From NCBI GenBank assembly GCA_003254885.1, contig QANT01003689.1:1-55743 (forward strand): a stretch of 55,743 bases of DNA, written 5' to 3'. Both the position numbers and the translations under genes were made by a program. Numbering within the stretch: the stretch's first letter is position 1; each line of letters starts with the position of its first letter. This DNA is from Purshia tridentata (Eukaryota; Streptophyta; Magnoliopsida; Rosales; Rosaceae). Below are positions 41,340 through 51,884 of the stretch, in pieces. Under the pieces are notes generated by a model. It ran no database searches and was not told the DNA's origin. It worked only from the letters and a program-made list of their open reading frames with translations.

Positions 41340-43146
41340 ATCAAACCCAATCATCAATTAAATCGATAAATTGCCAAAATTTGGCATTGGGCTAAAATAC
41401 ACAGCCAAGCCCAAAGTCAACCAGCCCAACCCAATTTGAAACAACAATAAGGAGGCTAACACACACCACATGTTCAAGCTCGTTCCAATGAGGTCCACGG
41501 TATGCAAATTTTGAGATTACTTGGACGTAAAGGAAAAGCAAGACAAGAGTTTAAATTACACTAGGATTAGGATTCTTTGAAAGAGCTAGGGTTTGACTAT
41601 CTAAAAAATTATTGGCAAGAAGAAAAGTATCTCAACACACATACAACAAAAAGCTTCTCAATAAATTCTCAGATTTATTCAAGCCTACTATTGCAATTAG
41701 TTCTTCAAGTTCTTAAGAATTTTCATATTTCTCTATTAGCTCTGCTAGAACTCAAACTTTTTTAGTATTGATTTTCTTTACTTGCTTTGATCTTGGTTTT
41801 GTTGTTCTTACATAAGGTTTGTTGTTAGAACAACCATCGATTACAAGACAATCAATTAGTTCATATGTTTTATATTAAAGTTCCTAGTTTTTCCTTTCAT
41901 CCGATCACTCAAACACTCATTCATCGAGTTTTTGACTTTGAGCAAACTATTATTGTCTTGCCAAATATTTAAAAGTCCTTGAGATCGAATCCAGGTATTA
42001 GAAAGAACACAGGCAAGGTGTTTGTTTCTTACTCGCCACACAGTTATGTGATTCAAGAAGTTAGTTCACAGCGTGAATATTACATTTAATCATCAAATCA
42101 CGACCACAACACTTTATGCATAACGGATGTCTGGTCGTGCAATGGCATGCTTGCATATTTATCAAGGATCTACCAATGTATTAACTAAGGTTCACAGCGC
42201 AATTCTATCATGAATTTTAGGGGAAACACAAACCAAGAGAAATTTGATCAATGGCCTTTCCCATGTCGCAAATATTATTATTTGGTTTGCTGGGATGAAA
42301 CCAACTACAACTGAGTGCAGACAAGCACGTTTGCTTTTATCGAGAGAGACAAAGAAAGAAAGGGAGAAAGGCGAGGTGTATATTAGGGGCATTTTGGTCC
42401 ACTTTTGGACCAAAGAGTCAAAAAAAGTAAGAATTAAGGAGGATGGGTGAAAAAAGTAAGAGTGGTAATTAAATGTAAGGGGAAACTATGTCAAAATAAC
42501 TCTAGTTTGGGTGGCGGCGCCAATTCAGGACTTTAACTTCAAAAATATCTCCATCAAGACTAAAACTTTACTAATTAAGAGTCAAATAAAGATTTTCCGT
42601 CATTCCGTCAAGACTAAAAATTTACTTCAGAGGTGACCCTCTGTTTTCTCTCTCTGCAACGACCCACTGTGCCAGCATGGAGGGAGATCGATTTGGAAGC
42701 CATTTGTGTAGAAGTCATTGAAGAAAAAGGTTTTGGCATAGCCACCGATCTGGATAAAAAGAGAAAAAGAAAAAGAGGGAGGGGGCATAGCTGGAGAGGG
42801 AGGCCGACGGGGCTGGAGTTTGGTGGCTGGGGTTGGGGGGTGACACTCAAATAACCTTGCATTTGCACACTTCATGGCACACTTTGCATTTGCACTATAT
42901 TTGCAATTAATTAACACTTCTTTGTGCAAGGAAACATTTATTGAAGTAGTATAGCATCACGTACACGTAATGACTTCTTACAAACATTTTTGTCATACTC
43001 AACAAACACAATTTTCATTTGCAGAAAGACAAATACCAACTTGTCCAGCTGCTTGAACACCAATTATCTACATAATACGGTGCAAACAACACATAAGTTG
43101 GACAGCGCGCCTCTGCCATTTTATTCTTTAACAAAACACTCTTAAA

Positions 43147-43152
<6 letters not shown>
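41340..43152. other. intergenic region between laccase and CYP78A
   Basis: No gene was recognised. Open frames near 42614-42929 (both strands) follow a GA/CT-rich tract and have no known domain. The region also holds tttgcatttgcac repeats near 42855-42895. Confidence 0.4.

Positions 43153-43182
<30 letters not shown>
43153..43182. repeat. (AT)15 microsatellite
   Basis: An uninterrupted AT repeat of about 30 bp, 40 bp downstream of the CYP78A stop codon, probably in its 3' UTR or just beyond. Confidence 0.9.
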
Positions 43183-43184
<2 letters not shown>

Positions 43185-43223
43185 TGCCATAGGTGATGGG
43201 CCACAGTAAACCCTAACCCTAAT

Positions 43224-45374
43224 TTACTCGGACGACGTCATTCCATTAATTCGAATTGCCACAGTAGTGAGAGGTTTCTTCATCTCACAGGAAAGATTCA
43301 ACACCTCGCTCAGATCAACTGGGTTCGCCACGTCTTGAACCCAATTGAAATGGTGCACCAACTTAGCCACCCAAAGGCTCACTGTCACGAGCCCCAGGTT
43401 CTTACCAGGACAAACCCTACGACCTGCCCCAAACGGTGCAAGCCTAAGGTCCACTCCCCTAACGTCCACGTCAGCACCGCCCTCACTCTTCAAGAACCTC
43501 TCTGGCTTGAACAACAAAGGCTCTTCCCACAAGTTTGGGTCGTGGGTTATGGCCCACATGTTGACCATGGTTGTGGTGTTTGCAGGGACCACCATGCCAT
43601 TGCTGAGCTGGACATCCGACGTTGACATCCGGGCCCACGATAGAAGAGGCCCAGGTGGGTGTACACGTAGAGTCTCTTTGACTACGGCTTGTAGATAGGG
43701 TAGGTTAGCCACATCAGCATCTGTGAGAACCTTGTTGCCCACAAAAAGGTCAAGCTCTTGGCGAAGCTTGGCTTGCACATCCGAGTTCAAGATCAACTCG
43801 GCCATTACCCACTCAGTCAGAAGTGCAATCGTATCAGTACCGCGGAATATCATTTCCTGCATACCACGAAATATAGCTTATTGAATAAAGTTAGTATATA
43901 AAAATAGCTTATTGAAATAAACGCAACGGGCCTATATTGTTATAAAATAAAAAACTTTTTACAAAGTTTTTCTTCCAAACCTAGCATGGAAAGCTAATAT
44001 AATTGAGAGGATGAACATGCATTATTAATTTCAAATGTGCTTATTATGTGGGGTACATAAGACAAGAAAGATATTAGATAAGTACGACGGCGGATCAACA
44101 TGTATTATCGAGGGATCAATTGCCCCATTAAGCTAATTTTTCTAATAAGGTTAGGTTATTGATATTGCTCCACTCCTTTTTTTTTTTTTTTGTAAGAGAT
44201 GAAACAAAAGTATTTGATAAAATGTTCCGAAAGGAATTCTTAATTAAGTCTTCTTCATCATGACAAGTATATATAGTAATTTAATTTAGTAGTGCTAGTA
44301 AAATTGTAAGGATAAAAATGTTTTAGGTGACAAAAAGAATGTTTAACTAAGAAATTAATGTATACAAACCCATAAGACGGCAACCATGTCATCCAGTTGA
44401 AGCTTCTCCTCTCCATCCAAAGAAAGCAAGACATCAACGAAATCGGAGTTCTCAGAGACTCTTTTGGATTTGTCAACTCTGTGTTCTTCAATAATTTCCT
44501 GCACTAATTTTCTAACACGACCAACAAGAGCCGAGCATCGTTTGTTAATACAGAAAGGGTCGTAAAAGTTGCCGAGCCATGGAAGATAATCGGACCAATT
44601 GAAAGCCCCCAGAAGCTCAAACCCTTCCCTAACAATCTCATGCAACTCTCCAGCCTCATCCGCATTTCCGTATGAAACATCGTACCTTTTGCCGAACACT
44701 GTTCCCATTATGTTGTTGAGAGCTGCAGCTTGAAGATGCTTTCTCAAAACGACCACTCCATGAAGGCTTTGCTCTTTTTCAATAGACTCCAACATGGTGA
44801 CACAATCGAGGTGTCGTTTGGGTTCTTGTGCGACAGTGCGTTTTGGTGTGAATAAGTGAGTAGAGGCAATCTTTCTAAGAAGCCGCCAGTAGCGACCGTT
44901 CGGCGCAAAGCCAATGGCTCGGCTGAACATGAGCAACTTAGCAGATTGCTTAATAGGGCGGTTGGCAAAGTGGGTAGAAGTCAAAATTTCTCGAGCAATG
45001 TTGGGGTCAGAAGTGACCACAGCTGGGGTTGAGCCCAAGCTGAAAGCCATGAGTTTCATAGCGGCTCGACTAGAAGCCATGCAAGCCAAGGAACGATGAG
45101 CGAGGCCGTGGCTCAAGCTGAATAGGCTGCCGAAGATGGGGAGGCCGCGGGGTCCGGGTATGGGGACCCGACCCATTTTGTTCCTGCCATTTTTCCAAGC
45201 TATGCCTCCGCTGGAGAAAGCCCAGGTTAAGAGGCTGACAGAGAGAAATGATATAAATATGGCCAGACAAACATAGCCATCAAGAATGTTATGGCTTCTT
45301 CCCACATGTAGAAAAGCTTCTTCAAGTGCGAAAACCCACCAGCTTGGGTGCATTGTGGTTGGGATTGAGTCCAT
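43224..45374 (-). CDS. CYP78A: cytochrome P450, CYP78A family
   Basis: Exon 1 is 45374-44370 (335 codons) and exon 2 is 43856-43224; the 513-bp GT-AG intron falls between W and EMIFRG, and the product is 545 residues, normal for CYP78A. Visible in order are an N-terminal membrane anchor ([20 protein letters not shown]), the Pro-rich hinge ([16 protein letters not shown]), [20 protein letters not shown], the I-helix [10 protein letters not shown], the ExxR motif ([11 protein letters not shown]), FKPERF and the heme loop [16 protein letters not shown] with its Cys ligand. CYP78A enzymes sit on the ER and act non-cell-autonomously to promote organ and seed growth; their substrate is unsettled. 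From memory it looks closest to CYP78A7/A5. The I-helix has Ile where the second Thr of DTT is usual. Minus-strand start at ATG 45374. Confidence 0.93.
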
Positions 45375-45500
45375 TCTCAGAGTGTGAGAGAGGGAGAGAT
45401 CGAGAGAGAGATGACAAAAGATAGAACTTAAGAGTAGATTGCCGTCGGACTTGGTTTGATAGAGGAGGGGAAAGTTTGGTTTAAATAGTTGAGCATGCTT
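45375..45500 (-). promoter_or_regulatory. CYP78A TATA-like box and CT-rich 5' UTR
   Basis: On the minus strand CTATTTAAACC (about 45480-45490) lies some 110 bp before the ATG, and a pyrimidine-rich leader (tctctctcgatctctccctc) directly precedes it. This is a typical plant core promoter and leader. Confidence 0.5.
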
Positions 45501-47574
45501 TTTGAAATTGGCAAAGTTGAAATATCTTGTACTAAAAAATTAATGGTATGTACTGGATCACATTCTCGTATAATATTAATCTATCTATTACTAAATATAA
45601 TAGATATAGGAGCAGTGCTAGTCTATCTAGCTAAGGATAAAGATCGACTAATTGTGACCCACATTACGAAGGGACAAACCAAAACTTTCTAGGGAAATAT
45701 ATTTTAAAATATAATTTTGATCAATCGCATGAAACTTTTCATCAAGTGTACTTTGAAATTTTCGAGATGCCAATTATATGTGACTTTTTTATGACAATTC
45801 CTGGCTCCATGCAGCAATGTTATTTATTTGGACTCGTCATTTATTAATAAAGTAATGCTGCGTGCGTATCGTTATATATATCACAGAGATGATGTGGGTC
45901 AGACGTGACAAAAAGGGCCGATAAATAAATTTGGCTATAATATAATATATTTTTTTAAATTTTAATCTTTTTTTAAAAGTACAAATATTACAATGATAAT
46001 ATGGAAATAATAAGTGTTTAATAAGTGAATGATACGCGTATTAAGTTATTTGGATTGAAAAGTACGTAAATTTTCTGCATTTTTTCAAATATATGAAAAA
46101 ATAAGTTTTTTTTCAAAAATATGTATAGTTTTGAGTAATAGATATATCACATTTTCATATCATTTTGATATGGCTCAAACTCTATTAAAGAAGTAACGTA
46201 CCAATATCACCGAGGTATAACTGTAGAAGAATTGTGCAGTTTTATCTATATTGTTTTATGCTTATTAATAAGCTAAATAAGGTTTTCCATTGTGTAATGT
46301 ACATAGATCTAAGTTACACATCAGAAATACAAATGTTTAAATTGGAACTTGTAATTCTTGTTGACAGTATAGTTACCTCCACATACAAACCAAATACGGA
46401 TCTCATCTGCATTAATTCTCTGTAATTGGCCTTCGTTAATAACCAAAAAAAAAAATTTCAATATCAACTATAGAGTTTTCATTATGCATGAGTCACACAT
46501 TATTAAATGCACCGAACGTTTTCAAAAATTGTAGCCACCCTATAAGATTAAGTCTAAATATGAACAGATAAAACACTGTGGTGGAATCCAAAATTTGAAA
46601 ACTTGTTTTCATGTTTTATCATTAATGTTAGTACAAAAATGGCAACTTGAAGTACCACCATGCATGTTAATTAACGTTGGTCGACATATACACTTTATTT
46701 ATGCACTCGAATCCCGAAGGGCACCAAAGTATTATAATAATATGTTTACAAGTACTTTTATACCATTAATCAAGCAAGGTGGAAAGGCCGATAATTAAGT
46801 ACTAAACCCTTCATCAAACTGAGTAATTACCTTGTAGTTTGTGGCCTGGATTGATGCACGTGTATCTAGGGTTTGATTAAGTTTAGGCCCAAAATGAACT
46901 GAGCCTGATCGAGGTCCTTCCTTGGAGGACGTTATTCCGGGTTCAAATCTCTATCTTCCCTATTCCCCATGTAATGACTTTTCTATCCACAATTGATCAA
47001 AGTGAAGTTTCATTTCTTTCTGCATATTAATTGGTAGCAGTTGGGGTTGCCATCATTTTGTAGTTAAAACCTTGCTTGGGCTATATTCAATCTGCAATGA
47101 GATTTGTTTAATTTGTTCATTTATTTATATTTGGACTAAGTTAAGCTTTTAAGTTAGTCACTAAATTTAATTTTTTTTCTACAAATATATACACAATTTT
47201 ATAACTAAATTTAGTAATCTAGTATTATAAAACCGGCCCCTTGCAGCTTACAAACATGCAAATCATATAGCTAACTTTTTAAATAATTGGACGGTATTTG
47301 TATCATTAATTTTATCTCTTCACTATGTGCTGTCAACTTATGATTATATTCGAAGAGCGAAACCCAATTTAATAGCCCATATAAAAGGACATAAAATGAC
47401 AAAAAAAAACCCTTCCATTCCATCTATTTATTAACAAATCATTAGCAATTTGTACTTGATTTCAACTTAAATTAAACTATAAAGTGATACGATTGCACGC
47501 TTTTAAAAGTACACGAATGCAAGAAATTAAATAAAAATATGTTTTAGCCTTGTACAATCCTTACCACACTTATT
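45501..47574. other. AT-rich intergenic DNA upstream of CYP78A
   Basis: No gene was recognised. GGGTTCAAATCTC near 46939 fits a tRNA/SINE B-box, but no convincing A-box or full element was found. Confidence 0.4.
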
Positions 47575-47850
47575 GTCAAGCTCTTTACAAGGCCCAATCA
47601 CTAATATTCCGTTTAAGTAGGCTTTTGCAAATAAAATCATAAAGACACACTCACGCTACCCAGATTTCAAAGTGTAAGAGCTAGGCAGCTTGGATTTTGT
47701 TAATGATGTTTAAAAAATGGGAAGATGTACTGTGTTTTACCTTTGCATGTGGGTCAGGGTTATTATCAAGGAATGTAGATTTTCTAGGCATCACCTACCA
47801 CCCTTTCCGGAGCCCCACGGTGTCTTCTTGGTCACCACCCACATTTCAAA
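47575..47850 (+). repeat. diverged direct repeat, copy 1
   Basis: Shares cacccagatttcaaa-like text, an agctaggcagcttg-like stretch, ttttgttaatgatgtttaaa, gttttac, ttatcaaggaatgtagattttctagg and cattccgg-like phrases in order with copy 2 at about 48700-49040. The offset is about 1.13 kb. The copies are diverged by substitutions and small indels. No coding function is apparent. Confidence 0.55.
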
Positions 47851-47982
47851 GGCCAACTTAATTTGTCATGATCTATGGGTAGGACTTGCTCTTAAACAAT
47901 TCACATTTCCTTGTCACTCTATTGTGATCCGATATATAGTCATATGGGAGTCATTTCCTTTCTTTTTAAGTAAATTTTTTTT

Positions 47983-48301
47983 GGCTTATTTCCACATTTA
48001 CTCCTTAAAACTATAATTGTGTCTCACTTTATCTCCTTTAAGTTTATTGTCGCAATTTACTCTATATAGGTTTATCTCATATTTCACATAACTCGAAACA
48101 GTCAAAATCCGTCAATTTCACCATCATTTTATCCCTACCACGTAGACGCCACGTTAGCAATTCAAATGATAAAATGGACTAACTTAACGATTTTGAATTG
48201 TATGAGACAAAAAAGAAACTTATAAAGAATAAATTGAGACAATAAAATTTAAGGGAATGAAGAGATGAAACTATAGTTTGAGGGAAATGCATAAATAACC
48301 C
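47983..48301. mobile_element. foldback MITE with ~100-bp inverted repeats
   Basis: The left arm (ggcttatttccacatttact ... tttatctcat, 47983-48085) is the imperfect inverted copy of the right arm (atgagacaaaaaag ... ggaaatgcataaataaccc, about 48203-48301). About 115 bp of unique centre lies between them. No ORF is present. T-rich flanks hide the target duplication. Confidence 0.65.
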
Positions 48302-48699
48302 TTTTCTTTTTTGTTACAATACAATATAAACTGAATCCATAATTCATTTTAATTCTAATTCATTTGACCATCATCTTTTCATTTACATTAATCTCAAATT
48401 TTATTTTTCAAGTCGTTTTCACTACAAACTTAATTTGTACTAAGCTTATATATAATATTAAGTTTAAATTACATTTTTTGTCCCTATATTTTGAGCCGAA
48501 TTTTACTTCATTTTTGTTAGTTTCAGCTGTACCAATTTTATCCATGTAGTTTTCTATTTGTTGAAATTCAATTAAGAGACATTCTTAATTTTTTGAATCT
48601 ATTATTCAATATATTTTATTTTTCTGCAAATGTCCAAAAAATAAAGACATGAAAATGCACATAGCACATAGATAAGCAGAAGCTGTAGGCATTTGCAGT

Positions 48700-49045
48700 G
48701 CAATGATATGCAAATTATATGATTTTTTTTCCGCTCAAGTGGGCTTTTGTAGTAAAATAATTATAAACAAATTAACGCCACCCAGATTTCAAAATTGAGC
48801 ATGAGTATGAGCCTATAAACATAGGTAGCTTAGCTTGCTGTTTTGTTAATCATATTTAGAAAGGAGGAGAAGGTGTGCTGGGTTTTACTCCTTATACCTC
48901 TCCTTGATCTGCACGTCGGACATGGATATTATCAAAGAATTTAGATTTTCTAGGTATCTCGATTTCTAAAAACATCGAGCACACACATTCCGGCGCCATG
49001 TGCTGTCGTCTTCATCACCAACTACAATTTACAGGACAACATTCC
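48700..49045 (+). repeat. diverged direct repeat, copy 2
   Basis: The partner of 47575-47850, starting near cgctcaagtgggcttttg and including ccacccagatttcaaa, gttttgttaatcatattta, ggttttac, tatcaaagaatttagatttt, ctaggtatc and cattccggcgcc. The duplication is older than the MITE at 47983, which lies between the copies. Confidence 0.55.
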
Positions 49046-49204
49046 AAAAATAAAAATAATAACTACCATTATCGATACAATGTTATTTACCACTTTCTCT
49101 CTCTTTTTTTTTTTTTAATTTTTCTATAGTGCCGTTATTTGCACACCCATTTTTTTAACTAATTGAATACCTTTTTCCCTTATTTATGATATTACAATTC
49201 TAAC

Positions 49205-49538
49205 TGAAAGAATCTAGGCATTTATTTCAAAATCAATTGGCAATGGGAAAAGTAGCATAAACTCTTATAAGCCAATAGCAAGGTCCTCACATCTTCAATG
49301 TGAGATTTCTCTTAACACACCTCCGCACGATTTCAAGCCTAACACGTGAACCATTTATATCAAGTGACGTGGGAGCACGTGTGGCCGTTTAAGCTCATCA
49401 CATGAATAACCTGCTCTGATACAATGAAAGAATTTAGACATCCATTCCAAAACCAATTGGCAATAAGAAGAATAGTCTAAACCCTTATAAGCCACTAGTA
49501 AGGCTCTTACATCTTTAATGTAGGATTTCTCTCAACAC
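49205..49538 (-). mobile_element. complete TRIM retrotransposon
   Basis: A 334-bp element flanked by perfect 5-bp repeats CTAAC (49200-49204 and 49539-49543). LTRs are 49205-49317 (113 bp) and 49425-49538 (114 bp), each bounded by TGAAAGAAT and AACA on the plus strand. On the minus strand, TTGTATCAGAGCAGG directly follows the right LTR and is a tRNA-iMet primer site with one mismatch. The interior is only 107 bp and non-coding. TRIMs rely on proteins from other elements. Confidence 0.9.
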
Positions 49539-49543
49539 TAACC

Positions 49544-50238
49544 CCTAACTTAAATGACCATAATACCTTTATTACACAACACAAACCATCCATTGCCATG
49601 TCCAACCCACCTTGATCCCACCATCGTCGACGGTTCAAACTGACGACCACACATTCTCTCTCCTTCCCAACAAGCCCACTCAAGCCCCATTGCTCAAATC
49701 AGCCTTAACCCTAATTGCTCATCATCCAAACAAACACTGATTCACGTTATCAAGTTTTGATTTCCAGAAAATTCAATCTCTACCTTCAAATTTCTTTTTC
49801 TTCCTTAAGATTTTTGAAAAATTAAAAAATAAATTTTCTAAAGTTTCAATGCAGGGGGAGTCGGATCTAGATCATCCGATCATAATCATCACTCGATGAT
49901 GGAACAGATCTACGATGCAAAAGCCACCATGACAGGCAAGCTTGTGATGGAGAATCAAAATCAGCATCTAATTCAACTAGTTTGCATCCTCAAACAAATT
50001 GAAGCTTAAATCAACACTTGCCATAACCACATGCTCAAAACCCTCAATCATCGTTGTATTTCCCTCCACAAGTTCTTTCAAAGAGCAATTTTTTGTGTAG
50101 TACTCCGAATTTTCGACTTATGGTAGTTTTGTTACTCAAATTTTTAACCTTGGTCTTAAGGTTTGTTTAAAGCAATTATAAATGTCCTTAAACTTTGTTT
50201 TAACTAACTTAGGGTTTACGTAAACAGAGGTAAACATA
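49544..50238. other. intergenic DNA
   Basis: No gene was recognised. A short frame around 49890-50100 (gatggaacagatctacgatg onward) shows no family motif. Confidence 0.4.
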
Positions 50239-50239
50239 A

Positions 50240-50272
<33 letters not shown>
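50239..50272. repeat. (GA)n microsatellite
   Basis: About 24 bp of pure GA followed by interrupted GA-rich sequence. Confidence 0.9.
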
Positions 50273-50273
<1 letters not shown>

Positions 50274-50494
50274 GAGCAAGGGGTAGGTGGTGGTGGGGAT
50301 GGGTTGATAGCGGATGGAAGGGAGGGTGGTGGCATCATCGAGCTGTTCAATCAATGGTGGTTTTTTTTATTTTATTTGATTTAAGTTCTAAAAAAATTTA
50401 TGTAAAAATATGTTTTTAATTTTGTGTAAATTCATTTTTCAAATTCAAGGACAAAATGGGAAGTTTAGGATAAAAACTTCTAATTTAACAAAAA

Positions 50495-50706
50495 AATTGA
50501 CAGGAGGTAGTACATTGGCACTCAAAATAAACTTTTGGGTGGCATTTGATAAAAAAAAAATTTGGGTGGTATTTGTGTACACCACTTACATTATGGCTGG
50601 AATTGACAGGAGGTAGTATATTGGCACTCAAAATAAACTTTTGGGTGGCATTTGATAAAAAAAAAATTTGGGTGGTATTTGTGTACAACACTTATATTAT
50701 GGCTGG
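50495..50706 (+). repeat. 106-bp tandem duplication
   Basis: Two head-to-tail copies, 50495-50600 and 50601-50706, start with aattgacaggaggtagta and end with attatggctgg. They differ at only three or four bases. Matching short peptides on both strands are a consequence of the repeat and not genes. Confidence 0.85.
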
Positions 50707-51884
50707 TATTTGTCCAAAAAAGCTTTTTCTTTTTTAATTATTATGTTGTGCACTTTGATTATTGGAATTATTCTTTTTTCTAGATTGATCTTCTTAGAAC
50801 AAAATCATTAATTCAAAGCGATAATTATTTTATAAAGTAATTGAACTGTTATTAGATACATGAGAAATTATTTTGTGATCAATTTATTGAAATTATAACA
50901 TGTGTACAATTATTAATATTTACAACTCGAAACCATTAATATTTAAATCCGTTGTCCACCTATATTATAACACATTGATTAAGTAATACCACCTAGCAGT
51001 ATTATGATCATAGAGTCATAGACTCACATGCAATAATTTTTCCAAATAAATAGATTGTTTTAAAAATAGTGAGATTTGTCGTCCATTTATTTGGGAATAT
51101 TTATAACCAAACAATTTTTGATTTGGTTGATATTTTGTAAAGATAGCTTTGAAAGATGAGGTAATAATTCCAATCAGAAAATTACACAGCGAAATGAGAA
51201 TGAAAAAGAGAGTATATAAGAAAAGGTAGAAAATTAAAAATAACTAACATTATTTCTTTATAGAGTATAGAATAGATAAATTGATATAGTCCAACCAAAT
51301 AGTTTAATTATATAATGCTAACTAAAATCTCCAGTTTATAAATCAATCCGTCCAAATGGATCCCTAATCTCATAATCATAATGTCTTTTGGTCGAATATT
51401 CATTATGATTTATCAGGAAGGCTATTCTATGATAATATTAGGACTGTTATTCGCACTCCCCTAATGTTACAATTTCAGTGAATTGAATTAAATCTTTTAT
51501 TCATAGTGCAGTTTGAATCTCAAAATATTCCCTCCTATGTCTACATCGACATGGGGTCACTGAAAGAATTGTTACATCTAACAAAAAACAAATGAAATTC
51601 ACTACTAGCTTTATATTTCTTTAGTAACATAGGTGAGTTACTGAATTCTACACAAATCTCTTTTTTAATAAAGTCTTTTATATTTAATTTAATTAAGTAA
51701 ACATAAATTATACCTGAATGTTTGTTTCATTACAATGAGTTCACCAGGCTCTGAGCCAGCTTGAAGATACCATAAACCTAATAACTAAGCATATATATGC
51801 ATATATGAATGAAGATCTTATTATTGGCTACAACAACACAGCTCATTGAGGATAGAAAAACACAGATCAGGTGAGCCTCAGTCA
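50707..51884. other. AT-rich intergenic DNA and 3' region of the oxidoreductase gene
   Basis: No gene is seen. The last ~150 bp before 51885 are likely 3' UTR of the minus-strand gene. Confidence 0.4.

Noticed and set aside
42614..42929. Overlapping open frames on both strands downstream of the laccase
   Set aside because: Low-complexity GA/CT-rich translation with no known domain, no splice or promoter signals.
43206..43222. Telomere-like ccctaaccctaa
   Set aside because: Only about two units, next to the CYP78A stop codon; too short to be telomeric or interstitial telomere DNA.
46925..46965. Possible tRNA gene or SINE with B-box-like gggttcaaatctc
   Set aside because: No matching A-box at the right distance and no cloverleaf could be drawn; a chance match or a decayed SINE.
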